This document shows positions 32,550-41,077 of a DNA stretch of 64,000 nt, piece by piece (positions within the stretch are counted from its first letter, which is position 1; each line of letters begins with the position of its first letter). This DNA is from Alphaproteobacteria bacterium (lineage in GTDB: Bacteria > Pseudomonadota > Alphaproteobacteria > CACIAM-22H2), in NCBI GenBank assembly GCA_016124335.1, contig WGNX01000009.1:227658-291657 (forward strand), written 5' to 3'. A program made the translations under genes and the position numbers. The notes beneath the pieces were generated by a model. The model saw only the letters and a program-made list of their open reading frames with translations. It was not told where the DNA came from and did no database searches.

Positions 32550-33823
32550 CCGTTGTCTGCCTTGGCGCCCATGCCCTTCATGTAGGCGCGCGCGAGTTTC
32601 TTGCCGTCCTCGACCGCCGGCTGGTGGTACGGCTCGACACCGAACAGGTCGGCCGCGATCACGGTCTCCAGCATGAAATGCATCAGCAGCGCGCCCAGCG
32701 TGGTCTCGTCGAGCGTGCGGATGGTCAGGATGCGCACCGGCCGGCCGTGCCGCGCGAGCGTCTCGGCCGTGGCGCGCCACGACACGTCGAGCAGGTCGCC
32801 CATCGTGCGGCCGGCCAGCCAGTCGAGCGCGCCGTCGGCAAGCATGTCGGCTGCAAAACGCGGACCCGCATCGCGGCTGTCGCGCGCGACGATCGTGATC
32901 AGCTTGTCCGCCGGCCCGTCGAGCCACAGCTGCAGCTGGCTGTGCTGGTCCACGGTGCCCAGTGCGCGGATCGGCGTCGTTCCCTCGCCACCCTTGCCGA
33001 GGCTTTCGGCCCAGAGCTGCGCGAACCACTGCCCGAACGGAGCCAGCGCATCGACATAGGGGCACAAGACCGTCGTGCGCTTGCCCTTGTGGACGAGGGC
33101 GGCGGCAAGGGCCGCCCCGTGCGCGGGCAGCGATGTCGCCGGATCGTCGAGTGCGGCATCGCGTGCCATTGCCGCACCCGCGCGCAGCGCGCGGATATCG
33201 AGACCAAGGATCGCGGCCGGCAGAAGCCCCACGATCGACAGAACGGAATAACGCCCGCCCAGCGTGGGCGGATGCTCGAGGATAGGAATGGCGTGGCGCC
33301 CGGCAAGGCGCGACAGCGCGTTGTCGGTGGGCTCGGTGATCGCGCAGGCACGCGCGGAAAGCGGACCCGCCTTTTCCAGCCACGGCAGGATCGCGTGCAT
33401 CTGGGCAAGCGTTTCGCCCGTCCCGCCGGATTTCGACACCGCCAGCAGGCCGGTGTCGGCCGGATCGAGCGTATCGAGCATCTTGCCGAAGCCGAACGGA
33501 TCGACATTCTCGGCCACGACAAGGCGCGGCGTGCCTTTGGGCCAGAAGCCCGCACCGCCATCGACGAGGGCGGCAAGCGTGCGCGCGCCCAGGCTCGAGC
33601 CGCCCGTGCCCAGCAGCACGATCGCGCCGAACTTGCGCAACCTGGCGGCGGCCGCCTCGATCGCGGCCAGATCGTCGGTGCGGTCGGGCTGGTCGAGGAA
33701 CGCGTATTCGCCCTTGCCCTTGGCGGCCTTCAGGCGCTGGAGCGCGGGGCGCGTGTGCGCAAGCGGGCCGTCAAGGTCGTGGCCCGCGCAATGGCGGAGA
33801 TCCTGAAGATAGGGCAGCGGCAT
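32546..33823 (-). CDS. pgi: Glucose-6-phosphate isomerase
   Basis: This 425-residue cytosolic sugar isomerase interconverts glucose-6-phosphate and fructose-6-phosphate. It is a short form common in alphaproteobacteria. Signatures include '[15 protein letters not shown]' (phosphate loop), '[14 protein letters not shown]', '[21 protein letters not shown]', '[18 protein letters not shown]' and a C-terminal catalytic-Lys region '[16 protein letters not shown]'. Its stop overlaps the mutL start (ATGA), so pgi and mutL are cotranscribed. The upstream M16 pair runs in the same direction, 51 bp away. Confidence 0.93.
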   Translation of the reverse strand: MPLPYLQDLRHCAGHDLDGPLAHTRPALQRLKAAKGKGEYAFLDQPDRTDDLAAIEAAAARLRKFGAIVLLGTGGSSLGARTLAALVDGGAGFWPKGTPRLVVAENVDPFGFGKMLDTLDPADTGLLAVSKSGGTGETLAQMHAILPWLEKAGPLSARACAITEPTDNALSRLAGRHAIPILEHPPTLGGRYSVLSIVGLLPAAILGLDIRALRAGAAMARDAALDDPATSLPAHGAALAAALVHKGKRTTVLCPYVDALAPFGQWFAQLWAESLGKGGEGTTPIRALGTVDQHSQLQLWLDGPADKLITIVARDSRDAGPRFAADMLADGALDWLAGRTMGDLLDVSWRATAETLARHGRPVRILTIRTLDETTLGALLMHFMLETVIAADLFGVEPYHQPAVEDGKKLARAYMKGMGAKADNG

Positions 33824-33874
33824 GGGCGACTCGTTTCTGACTCCGGGGGCCGGGAATGATAGCCGGAAGCCGGC

Positions 33875-35191
33875 TCACTCGCTCGGCGAGATTCCTTCGG
33901 GCTTGCCGACGGCAACGACCAGCAGGTCGTCGCCCGCATAGAGCCGCGCGGCCACGCGGCGCGCGTCGGCAAGCGTGACGGCACGGATGCGCTTCTCGCG
34001 CTCGTCGAACCAGTCGAGCCCGCGCCCGTCGAGCCGCGCGCCGAGCAGCAGCCGCGCGATCGCGCCGACGCCGTCGAACTGAAGTGCGTACGAGCCGAGC
34101 AGATAGTCCTTGGCGCCGGACAGCTCGTCCTCGCTCGGGCCGTCCTTGCCCATGCGCGCAAGCTCCGTGCGCACCAGCGCAAGCGCGCGGCCGACGACGC
34201 GGTTCTCGCTCGACCACGAACCCTGAACGAGATTCGCGTGGTCGAAGATCGCAAGGCCCGTCCCGATGCCGTAGGTGAGCCCCTCGCGCTCGCGCACCGA
34301 CAGCATCAGGCGCGAATTGAAGCCCCCGCCGCCGAGGATGTAGTTGACGACGACGGCCGCGAAAAGATCGGGATCGTCGCGCGAAATGCCGGGCCGGCCG
34401 ATCAGCGCGAAGGTCTGGCTGCCGGGCCGGTCGATCACGATCGTGCGCCCGCCACCGCCGAAGCTTGCCTGCGCGATTGCCGGCGCGCTCGATTTCGCAG
34501 GCAGGCCGCCGAACGCGCGGTCGAGCATCGGCCCCAGCTCGGCCGGCGTGGTGTCGCCCACCGCGGTCACCAGCAGGTTGTCGCGCGCGTAGGTGGCCGC
34601 AAGTTCGGCGCGCAGGTCGGCCCCGGTCAGCGCCTTGACGCTGTCGGGCGTGCCGCGCGCGGGCCGGGCATAGGGATGCGTGCCGAATGCGGCGCGCGCG
34701 AACGCGCGTCTTGCAAGCGTCTCGGGCGAGGTTTCCTCGCGCGAAAGGGCCGCCAGGATCGACTGGCGGATGCGTTCGATCTGCCTTTCGTCAAAACGCG
34801 GCCTGGTCAGCGCATCGGCCAGAAGTTCGATGCCCAGGTCCTTGTCGCGCGACAGGACGCGCAGCGAGCCCTGCACCATGTCGGCACCGGCCGAGAAGCC
34901 CAGCGAGATCGACTTGTCTTCGAGTGCGGCGGCAAATTCCTGCTGGTCGCGCGGGCCAGCGCCCTGCACGAGCAGGTCGCTCGTCATCGCGGCCCGCCCT
35001 TCCTTGCCGGCCGGATCGCCCGCAGCACCCCCGCGCCACGCGAACTGGAGGGCCAGCAGCGGCAGCGAATTGTCGCGCACCAGCCACGCCTCAATGCCGC
35101 CGGGGCTCGTCACGCGTTCGATCTTCGGGCCGGCCGCGAATGCGGAGACCGAGAAGAATGCGACGAACGCAAGGGACAGGAGCGCGCGCAT
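33875..35191 (-). CDS. M16-family peptidase homologue lacking the zinc motif (non-catalytic partner)
   Basis: This 438-residue periplasmic protein has a signal peptide ending near 'SAFAAG' (residue 20). The fold is M16: 'GGAAGDPAGKEGRAAMTSDLL' occupies the position where active members have HxxEH, so the zinc ligands are missing. The R/Y motif region ('GGGGFNSRLMLSVREREGLTYGIGTGL') is retained, as in regulatory subunits that help bind substrate. It lies 2 bp downstream of an M16 gene with an intact motif, so a catalytic/non-catalytic heterodimer is likely. Start ATG 35191. Confidence 0.88.
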   Translation of the reverse strand: MRALLSLAFVAFFSVSAFAAGPKIERVTSPGGIEAWLVRDNSLPLLALQFAWRGGAAGDPAGKEGRAAMTSDLLVQGAGPRDQQEFAAALEDKSISLGFSAGADMVQGSLRVLSRDKDLGIELLADALTRPRFDERQIERIRQSILAALSREETSPETLARRAFARAAFGTHPYARPARGTPDSVKALTGADLRAELAATYARDNLLVTAVGDTTPAELGPMLDRAFGGLPAKSSAPAIAQASFGGGGRTIVIDRPGSQTFALIGRPGISRDDPDLFAAVVVNYILGGGGFNSRLMLSVREREGLTYGIGTGLAIFDHANLVQGSWSSENRVVGRALALVRTELARMGKDGPSEDELSGAKDYLLGSYALQFDGVGAIARLLLGARLDGRGLDWFDEREKRIRAVTLADARRVAARLYAGDDLLVVAVGKPEGISPSE

Positions 35192-35193
35192 CG

Positions 35194-36546
35194 TCAGCTC
35201 CCGGGCTTCGGCAGCAGGATGGCGGTCACATGCGCATCGGGATCGAGCACCGCGCGCAGCGCGGCATTGACCTGCGCGGTCGTCACGGCGGCAAGCCGGT
35301 TTGGCCAGTTCTCGACCCACGCGACATCCTTGCCGGTGGTGAACGCAACGCCGATGGCGCGCGCACCCGATTGCAGGGAGTCACGCGCGAACACCGCATC
35401 GTCGGCCATCCGCGCCTTGGCGCGCGCGACCTCCTCGTCGGTGAAGCCGGCGGCAAGCGTCTCGGCCAGCACTTTCTCGACCGCCGTTTCCAGCGCCGCG
35501 ATCTCGATGCCGGGCTTCGGGCTGGCATAGACCCAGAAGGACTGGAGATCGAGCGCGTCGTCGCCGTACGAAACGCCGGCCGACGTCGCAAGCTCGCGCT
35601 CGTGCACGAGCGCACGCACGAGCCGGCTCGTCGGCCCGCCGCCCAGGATCGTGGCGGCGACGTCGAGCGCATCGGCCGCCTCGGGGCCCAATTTGGGCAG
35701 GCCGCGCGCATGCGAGGGGGCGAGCCACGCGCGCGACCACGAAGGCTGGCGCACGCGCGTGTCGCGAAGCTCGATGCGTCGCGCACCCAGTGCGGGCGGT
35801 TCCTGCGGGCGCACGCGCGTCTCGGGCACCGGCTTGCGCGGGATCGGCCCGTAGTATTTCTCGGCAAGCGCCTTCACTTCGGCCGGCGTCACGTCGCCCG
35901 CCACGATCAGCATCGCGTTGTTGGGCGCATACCACTTGCCGTACCAGGCAAGCGCGTCGGCGCGCGACAGCGCCTTCATCTCGTGCTCCCACCCGATCAC
36001 CGGGCGGCCATAGGGATGGTTGGCGAACAGCATCGCCATCGTGCGCTCGCGCAGCTTTGCGCCCGGGCTCTGGTCGATGCGCTGGCGCCGCTCCTCGACG
36101 ATCACGTCGCGCTCGGTCAGCACGTCGCTTTCGGCAAGCCGCAGGTTCGCCATGCGGTCGGCCTCGATGCGCATCACCGTGTCGAGCCGGTCGCGCGCGA
36201 CGTTCTGGAAGAAGGCCGTGTAGTCCCACGACGTGAACGCGTTGTCGCGCCCGCCCACGCGCGCGACGATGCGGCTGAATTCGCCCGGCGCCACTTCCTT
36301 CGTGCCCTTGAACATCAGGTGCTCGAGGAAATGCGCGATGCCCGACGTGCCTTGCGTCTCGTCGGCGGCCCCCGCGCGGTACCACACCATCTGCGTGGCG
36401 ATGGGCGCGCGGTGGTTCTCGATCACGACGACCTTGAGGCCGTTGGCGAGTTCGAACGTCGTCGGGTTGAAGACCTGCGCGTGCGCCCCGCCGCACGCGG
36501 CGAACGCCGCGACGCAGCCCAGCAAGGCGGCCGCAAAGCCGCGCAC
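35194..36546 (-). CDS. M16-family zinc metallopeptidase (catalytic partner)
   Basis: This 450-residue exported peptidase has a signal peptide of about 23 residues ('AACGGAHAQ'). The inverted zinc motif H72-F-L-E75-H76 is intact in 'SGIAHFLEHLMFKGT', with the distal Glu in 'ERDVIVEERRQRID'. Related enzymes act on small peptides in the periplasm. It is followed after 2 bp by its motif-less homologue, and preceded by the DUF3035 lipoprotein gene after 5 bp. The five genes from lspA to pgi appear to be one long transcript. Confidence 0.92.
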   Translation of the reverse strand: MRGFAAALLGCVAAFAACGGAHAQVFNPTTFELANGLKVVVIENHRAPIATQMVWYRAGAADETQGTSGIAHFLEHLMFKGTKEVAPGEFSRIVARVGGRDNAFTSWDYTAFFQNVARDRLDTVMRIEADRMANLRLAESDVLTERDVIVEERRQRIDQSPGAKLRERTMAMLFANHPYGRPVIGWEHEMKALSRADALAWYGKWYAPNNAMLIVAGDVTPAEVKALAEKYYGPIPRKPVPETRVRPQEPPALGARRIELRDTRVRQPSWSRAWLAPSHARGLPKLGPEAADALDVAATILGGGPTSRLVRALVHERELATSAGVSYGDDALDLQSFWVYASPKPGIEIAALETAVEKVLAETLAAGFTDEEVARAKARMADDAVFARDSLQSGARAIGVAFTTGKDVAWVENWPNRLAAVTTAQVNAALRAVLDPDAHVTAILLPKPGS

Positions 36547-36551
36547 GGCGT

Positions 36552-37130
36552 TCAGAAGATGCCTTCGAGCCAGCCGCGCTGGCGCTTCTTGATCGTGGGC
36601 AGTTCGCCCGCATTGACGGGCTTGCCTGCGGCCGAAACCTCGCGCAGGCGCTGGGCCTCGCGCGCGGCGTCGAGCTGCTCCTTGCTGCCCGGCGTTTCCG
36701 GCTCGCGCCAGAAGATCAGCCTGTCCACGAAGCTTCGGTCGGCTTCGGCAAGGCTCTGCGTCTCGCGATCGATCGTGTCGCGGATGTTCGGGTCGGCCTT
36801 TTCGGCCCCCATCTTGGTGAGCAGCGTACGTTCGCCCGCACTTCCTGCCCCGTTCAGCACGCTTGCGGTCTGTTTCTCGGTGCCGAAAACGGCCGTGCGC
36901 GCGGCATCCTGCGGCGTCGCCTCGTTCGGGCGCGCGGCACCCGGTGCGGGCGGACGCAGGCCGTAGTCCGGCGGCAGCGCCAGCGGTGCGCGGCTCACGA
37001 TGCGGAATTCGTCGGGCGCGGATTTTTCCCAGCCCAGCGCCTTGCGCGTTTCCGCGCAGCCGCCAAGCGCCAGCACGCCAACAAGGGCGAGCGCCACGGG
37101 ACCGGCCAGACGGCGGGGACGTCGAATCAT
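36552..37130 (-). CDS. DUF3035 lipoprotein
   Basis: This is an about 192-residue lipoprotein: a basic N-terminus, a hydrophobic stretch and the lipobox 'LALGGC', with Cys about 25 residues in. The mature part starts 'AETRKALGWEKSAPDEFRIVSRAPLALPPDYGLRPP', which is the DUF3035 signature, and the rest is Ala/Glu-rich with helical segments. DUF3035 proteins are found beside M16 peptidases and lspA in alphaproteobacteria, and some have been linked to outer-membrane assembly. ATG 37130 is used (GAGGG at 5 nt); the adjacent ATG at 37133 is equally in frame. lspA, just upstream, encodes the signal peptidase for such lipoproteins. Confidence 0.87.
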   Translation of the reverse strand: MIRRPRRLAGPVALALVGVLALGGCAETRKALGWEKSAPDEFRIVSRAPLALPPDYGLRPPAPGAARPNEATPQDAARTAVFGTEKQTASVLNGAGSAGERTLLTKMGAEKADPNIRDTIDRETQSLAEADRSFVDRLIFWREPETPGSKEQLDAAREAQRLREVSAAGKPVNAGELPTIKKRQRGWLEGIF

Positions 37131-37138
37131 CATGCCCT

Positions 37139-37621
37139 CTATTTTAGTGCGGTCCGCGTTCCGATGAAAGCGTCCCAGAACAAAAGAGCAACTCCGATCG
37201 TGATGCCCGAATCCGCCACGTTGAAAGCCGGCCAATGCCAGCCCGCGACGTGGAAATCGAGGAAATCGAACACCGCGCCGAACCGCAGCCGGTCGACGAC
37301 GTTGCCGATGGCCCCGCCAACGACGAGGCCCAGGCCGACGACGACCGTGCCGTTCTCGGCATTGCGCATCCACCAGACAAGCCCCAGAACAATGGCGAAA
37401 GCGAGGCCGGCAAACAGATGGGCCGCCGACGAGGAGCCCGTATTGAAAATGCCGAAGCTGACGCCGTAGTTCCACACGACGACGAGATCGAAGAACGGCA
37501 GGACGCGCACCGACGGGCGGAACCCCTCGATCAGATAGACGAGCATCGCCAGCTTGGCCGCCTGGTCGAGCACCAGCGTGACCGCCGCGAAAAGAAGCCC
37601 GCGCTTGAGATTGGCGTTCAT
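37139..37621 (-). CDS. lspA: Lipoprotein signal peptidase (signal peptidase II)
   Basis: This 160-residue four-helix membrane aspartyl protease cleaves prolipoprotein signal peptides at the lipobox Cys. Catalytic Asp regions are visible as 'GGAIGNVVDRLRFGAVFDFLDF' and 'FNVADSGITIGV'. 'VVVWNYGVSFGIF' is the conserved Asn loop. Start ATG 37621 overlaps the ileS stop (ATGA), the standard ileS-lspA arrangement. The longer in-frame extension lies within ileS and is rejected. Confidence 0.95.
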   Translation of the reverse strand: MNANLKRGLLFAAVTLVLDQAAKLAMLVYLIEGFRPSVRVLPFFDLVVVWNYGVSFGIFNTGSSSAAHLFAGLAFAIVLGLVWWMRNAENGTVVVGLGLVVGGAIGNVVDRLRFGAVFDFLDFHVAGWHWPAFNVADSGITIGVALLFWDAFIGTRTALK

Positions 37622-40494
37622 CCGCCCACGACGCCGGCACACCGCACGCACAGCGCCGGATGCGCGGCATTGCCGCCCACTTCCGGCAGCACGCGCCAGC
37701 AGCGCTCGCACTTGTTGCCCTCGGCAAGCTTCACGACCACGGCCACGCCGGGCACGTCGTCGAGCCTGAACGCATCAGCTGGTGCCGCGCCGGAAGCGAA
37801 GGAATGGCCGGACACGATGAAGAGTTCGTTCCACGCATCGGCCGAGATCGCCTTCGCCACGTCCGGCCCGTCGACATGGACGACCGGTGCGGCCTGCAGC
37901 GAGGAGCCGATCTTCTTTTCCGCGCGCGCGATCTCGTTGGCGCCGGTGACCACGCGGCGCACGTCGCGCAGCCTGGCCCACTTGGCCGCCAGCGCGTCGT
38001 CGCGCCATGTCGCCGGCGTGGCCGGGAACACGTGCAGATGCACCGACTCGCCCTCGCCGGGATTGCGCGAAAGCCAGGCTTCCTCGGCCGTGAAGCACAG
38101 CACCGGAGCCAGCCACTTCACGAGGCGCTCGTAGAGCGCGGCCATCACCGTGCGCGCGGCGCGCCGGCGCACCGAGGTCTTCCCATCGCAGTAGAGCGCG
38201 TCCTTGCGGATGTCGAAATAGAACGCCGACAGGTCGACCGCGCAGAAATTATGAAGCTCGGTATAGAAGGCCGTGAACGCGTAATCCTCGACCGACTGCC
38301 TGAGCAGCGCGTCGAGTTCCACGAGCCGGTGCAGCACGAAACGCTCAAGCTCCGGCATTTCGGATTCCGGCAGCGCCTCGGCGGCATCGAACCCGTCGAT
38401 GGCGCCCAGCAGATAGCGCAGCGTGTTGCGCAGGCGGCGGTAATATTCCGCCTGCTGCTTCAGGATCTCGGGCCCGATGCGCAGGTCTTCCGAATAATCC
38501 GATGCCACGACCCACAGGCGCAGGATGTCGGCGCCGTACTGTTCGATCACCTGCTGGGGTGCCGTGACGTTGCCGAGCGACTTCGACATCTTGCGGCCCT
38601 GCTCGTCGAGCACGAAGCCGTGCGTTAGCACCGCTTCATAAGGTGCCCGCCCGCGCGTGCCGCAGGCTTCCAGCAGCGAGGAATGGAACCAGCCGCGATG
38701 CTGGTCGGAGCCTTCGAGATAGAGCGAGGCCGGCCATTTGAGGTCCCAGCCCGTCTTCTCCTTGCCGGGTTCCAGCGTGTAGGCGTGGCTCGATCCGCTG
38801 TCGAACCACACGTCGATCACGTCCTTCACCTGTTCGTAGGCAGCCGGATCGTAATCGGGCCCGAGGAACCGCGAGGCTGGCGAGGCGTACCATGCATCGG
38901 CCCCTTCGGCCTCGAAGGCCGCGGCGATGCGCTCGAACACGGCCGGATCGCGCAACAACTGGCCCGATTTCTTCTCGACGAACACGGCGATGGGTACGCC
39001 CCATGCGCGCTGGCGCGAGATGCACCAGTCCGGCCGCGTCTCGATCATCGAGCGGATGCGGTTCTCGCCCGACTCCGGAACCCAGCGCGTGTCGGAGATC
39101 GCCTGCAGCGCCTTGGCGCGCAGGTCGTTCGTCGACATCGAGATGAACCATTGCGGCGTGTTGCGGAAGATGAGCGGCGCCTTCGAGCGCCAGGAATGCG
39201 GATAGGAATGGACGAGCTGGCCCATCGCCAGCAGCAGGCCCGTCGGGTCCAGCGTGGCGACAACCGCCTTGTTCGCGTCGCCTGGCTTGCCGTGGGGCGT
39301 ATAGACGCGCTTGCCCGCGAACAGCGCCACGTGTTCGTAGTAGCTGCCGTCGTCCGAAACGGTCTGCGGCACTTCCACGCCGTTGCGGATGCCAAGCTCG
39401 TAGTCGTCCTCGCCGTGGCCGGGGGCGATATGCACGAAGCCCGTGCCCGCCTCGGTCGTCACGAAATCGCCGGTGAAGACCGTCACGTCGAAATCGTAAT
39501 AGCCGCCGGCACCTTCGGCCCCGCGCAGCGGATGCGCGCACACGCTTCCGGCAAGTTCGGCACCCGTCGCGCGCGCGGCAAGGGCGATATCCACTTCGGC
39601 GATCTTCGCGGCCTCGACGAACTCGGTTGAAAGATCCTTGGCCACGAGATAGCGCTGGCCGGGCTTGGCGCGCGAACCGTCATGCACCGACTTGACCGTC
39701 AGCATGTCGTATTCGATCTCCGCACCCGCGGCGATCGCGCGGTTGCCGGGGATGGTCCAGGGCGTCGTCGTCCAGATGACGATCGCGGCCCCGTCGTGCG
39801 CGGGCTTGGCCGGCTTCACGACCGGGAAGGCAAGATGGATCGTCTGCGACTTGTGCTCGTGGTACTCGATCTCGGCCTCGGCCAGCGCCGTCTTCTCGAC
39901 GACCGACCACATCACGGGCTTGGAACCGCGGAACAGCCCGCCATTCATCGCGAACTTGGCGATCTCGCGCGCGATCTGCGCCTCGGCCGGATAGGACATC
40001 GTCGAATAGGGATTGTCCCAGTCGCCGATCACGCCCAGGCGCTTGAATTCCGCCTTCTGGATCTCGATCCACTTGGCGGCGAATTCGCGGCACTCGCGGC
40101 GGAACTCGACGATGTCGACCTTGTCCTTGTCCTTGCCCTTGGCGCGGTATTCCTCCTCGATCTTCCATTCGATCGGCAGGCCGTGGCAGTCCCAGCCGGG
40201 CACATAGTCGGAATCGAGGCCCGACATCTGCCGCGTGCGCACGACCACGTCCTTGAGGATCTTGTTGAGCGCGTGGCCGATATGCAGGTGCCCGTTGGCG
40301 TAGGGCGGGCCGTCATGCAGCACGTACTTCTCGCGGCCCTTGGAAACCTTCCGCTGCGCGTTGTAGAGCGCCATCTTCTCCCAGCGCGCCAGCACGTCGG
40401 GCTCGCGCTTGGGCAGGTCGCCGCGCATCGGGAAGGCGGTCTGCGGCAGGAAGACGGTCGATTTGTAATCGGCGGGCTTGGCGGGTGCGGACAT
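37618..40494 (-). CDS. ileS: Isoleucyl-tRNA synthetase
   Basis: This 958-residue class I synthetase charges tRNA-Ile. HIGH is at 71-74 ('NGHLHIGHALNK') and KMSKS in 'GRKMSKSLGNVTAPQ'. The editing (CP1) domain lies between ('TTTPWTIPGNRAIA', 'GTGFVHIAPGHGEDDYELG'), and a C-terminal zinc ribbon 'CERCWRVLPEVGG...CVRC' is present. It starts at ATG 40494. A small ACT-like gene precedes it by 25 bp, behind a promoter and structured leader at 40770-40946, and lspA follows with coupling. Confidence 0.97.
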   Translation of the reverse strand: MSAPAKPADYKSTVFLPQTAFPMRGDLPKREPDVLARWEKMALYNAQRKVSKGREKYVLHDGPPYANGHLHIGHALNKILKDVVVRTRQMSGLDSDYVPGWDCHGLPIEWKIEEEYRAKGKDKDKVDIVEFRRECREFAAKWIEIQKAEFKRLGVIGDWDNPYSTMSYPAEAQIAREIAKFAMNGGLFRGSKPVMWSVVEKTALAEAEIEYHEHKSQTIHLAFPVVKPAKPAHDGAAIVIWTTTPWTIPGNRAIAAGAEIEYDMLTVKSVHDGSRAKPGQRYLVAKDLSTEFVEAAKIAEVDIALAARATGAELAGSVCAHPLRGAEGAGGYYDFDVTVFTGDFVTTEAGTGFVHIAPGHGEDDYELGIRNGVEVPQTVSDDGSYYEHVALFAGKRVYTPHGKPGDANKAVVATLDPTGLLLAMGQLVHSYPHSWRSKAPLIFRNTPQWFISMSTNDLRAKALQAISDTRWVPESGENRIRSMIETRPDWCISRQRAWGVPIAVFVEKKSGQLLRDPAVFERIAAAFEAEGADAWYASPASRFLGPDYDPAAYEQVKDVIDVWFDSGSSHAYTLEPGKEKTGWDLKWPASLYLEGSDQHRGWFHSSLLEACGTRGRAPYEAVLTHGFVLDEQGRKMSKSLGNVTAPQQVIEQYGADILRLWVVASDYSEDLRIGPEILKQQAEYYRRLRNTLRYLLGAIDGFDAAEALPESEMPELERFVLHRLVELDALLRQSVEDYAFTAFYTELHNFCAVDLSAFYFDIRKDALYCDGKTSVRRRAARTVMAALYERLVKWLAPVLCFTAEEAWLSRNPGEGESVHLHVFPATPATWRDDALAAKWARLRDVRRVVTGANEIARAEKKIGSSLQAAPVVHVDGPDVAKAISADAWNELFIVSGHSFASGAAPADAFRLDDVPGVAVVVKLAEGNKCERCWRVLPEVGGNAAHPALCVRCAGVVGG

Positions 40495-40519
40495 GTCGAA
40501 GAAAGGCTCCGGCTACGGA

Positions 40520-40795
40520 TCAGGCGGCAAGCGAACGGCGATAGGTGTCGAGATCGACACGCTCGACCCGCACGAGTGAGGAAAGCACGTCGCGCACATG
40601 GGCGGCGACGACGTCGTCGAGCCCCGCGCATTCGACGTCGATCAGCAGCGAACCGTCGACGAGGCGCGCGAGGAAGCGCTCGGGCAGAAGGTCGCGCTTG
40701 GCGAACTGATCCAAAACGCGGGCGGGCAAGCCGACATCCGGCTGGGCGACCACGGCGAAGAAACGCACGCTATCGGCGGAAGAAGAAGGGGTCAT
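40520..40795 (-). CDS. Small ACT-like hypothetical protein upstream of ileS
   Basis: This 91-residue protein starts at ATG 40795. The sequence 'SVRFFAVVAQPDVGLPARVLDQFAKRDLLPERFLARLVDGSLLIDVECAGLDDVVAAHVRDVLSSLVRV' alternates strands and helices as in an ACT or ACT-like regulatory domain, where a hydrophobic strand is followed by 'LPARVLDQFAKRDLLP'. ACT domains bind amino acids, which would suit its position before an aminoacyl-tRNA synthetase, but I cannot verify the family. It lies 25 bp from ileS and is probably cotranscribed. Confidence 0.7.
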   Translation of the reverse strand: MTPSSSADSVRFFAVVAQPDVGLPARVLDQFAKRDLLPERFLARLVDGSLLIDVECAGLDDVVAAHVRDVLSSLVRVERVDLDTYRRSLAA

Positions 40796-40840
40796 GACGC
40801 ACACACTCCACAGGGGCAACAAAGGCACGAATCGACGCAT

Positions 40841-40863
40841 CCCGGTTCTCGACGAGAACCGGG
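40841..40863 (-). other. Perfect hairpin in the ileS-operon leader
   Basis: CCCGGTTCTCG and CGAGAACCGGG form an 11 bp perfect inverted repeat around a single A; a realistic hairpin has a 9 bp stem and 5-nt loop. It lies between the promoter at 40919-40946 and the first gene at 40795. No T run follows, so it may regulate translation or RNA stability rather than terminate. Confidence 0.65.
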
Positions 40864-40918
40864 CGGTTAATTCGCCCCTGCGGGCCGCGGAGGAAGTGCA
40901 ACGGCGTCATGGGCGCGC

Positions 40919-40946
40919 ACTATAGACGGTGATCGAAGGTCGTCAA
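40919..40946 (-). promoter_or_regulatory. Sigma-70 type promoter for the ileS operon
   Basis: On the minus strand TTGACG (40946-40941), a 16 bp spacer and TATAGT (40924-40919) make a good housekeeping promoter. Transcription should begin near 40912, about 117 nt before the ACT-like gene. An ATG at 40910 begins a 46-codon open frame almost at the predicted start site. Confidence 0.65.
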
Positions 40947-41010
40947 CCGAATGGGATTTTTGGCGCGGTGCGGATCGGCGAATGGCGCGCCGGCCTTTCT
41001 AGATAATGTA

Positions 41011-41033
41011 TTCCTAAAATAGGAAATTTGACA
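41011..41033 (+). promoter_or_regulatory. Inverted repeat TTCCTA-AAA-TAGGAA next to a -35 box
   Basis: A perfect 6 bp inverted repeat (41011-41025) lies 2 bp upstream of a consensus TTGACA (41028-41033) in an AT-rich stretch 45-67 bp before the M23-peptidase gene. No strong -10 box follows at the expected distance. The arrangement suggests a regulated promoter with a dimeric protein bound at the repeat. Confidence 0.5.
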
Positions 41034-41077
41034 AATAAGAACAAACAGGGCACATCAGCGCAAAAGGAGCAAACGCC

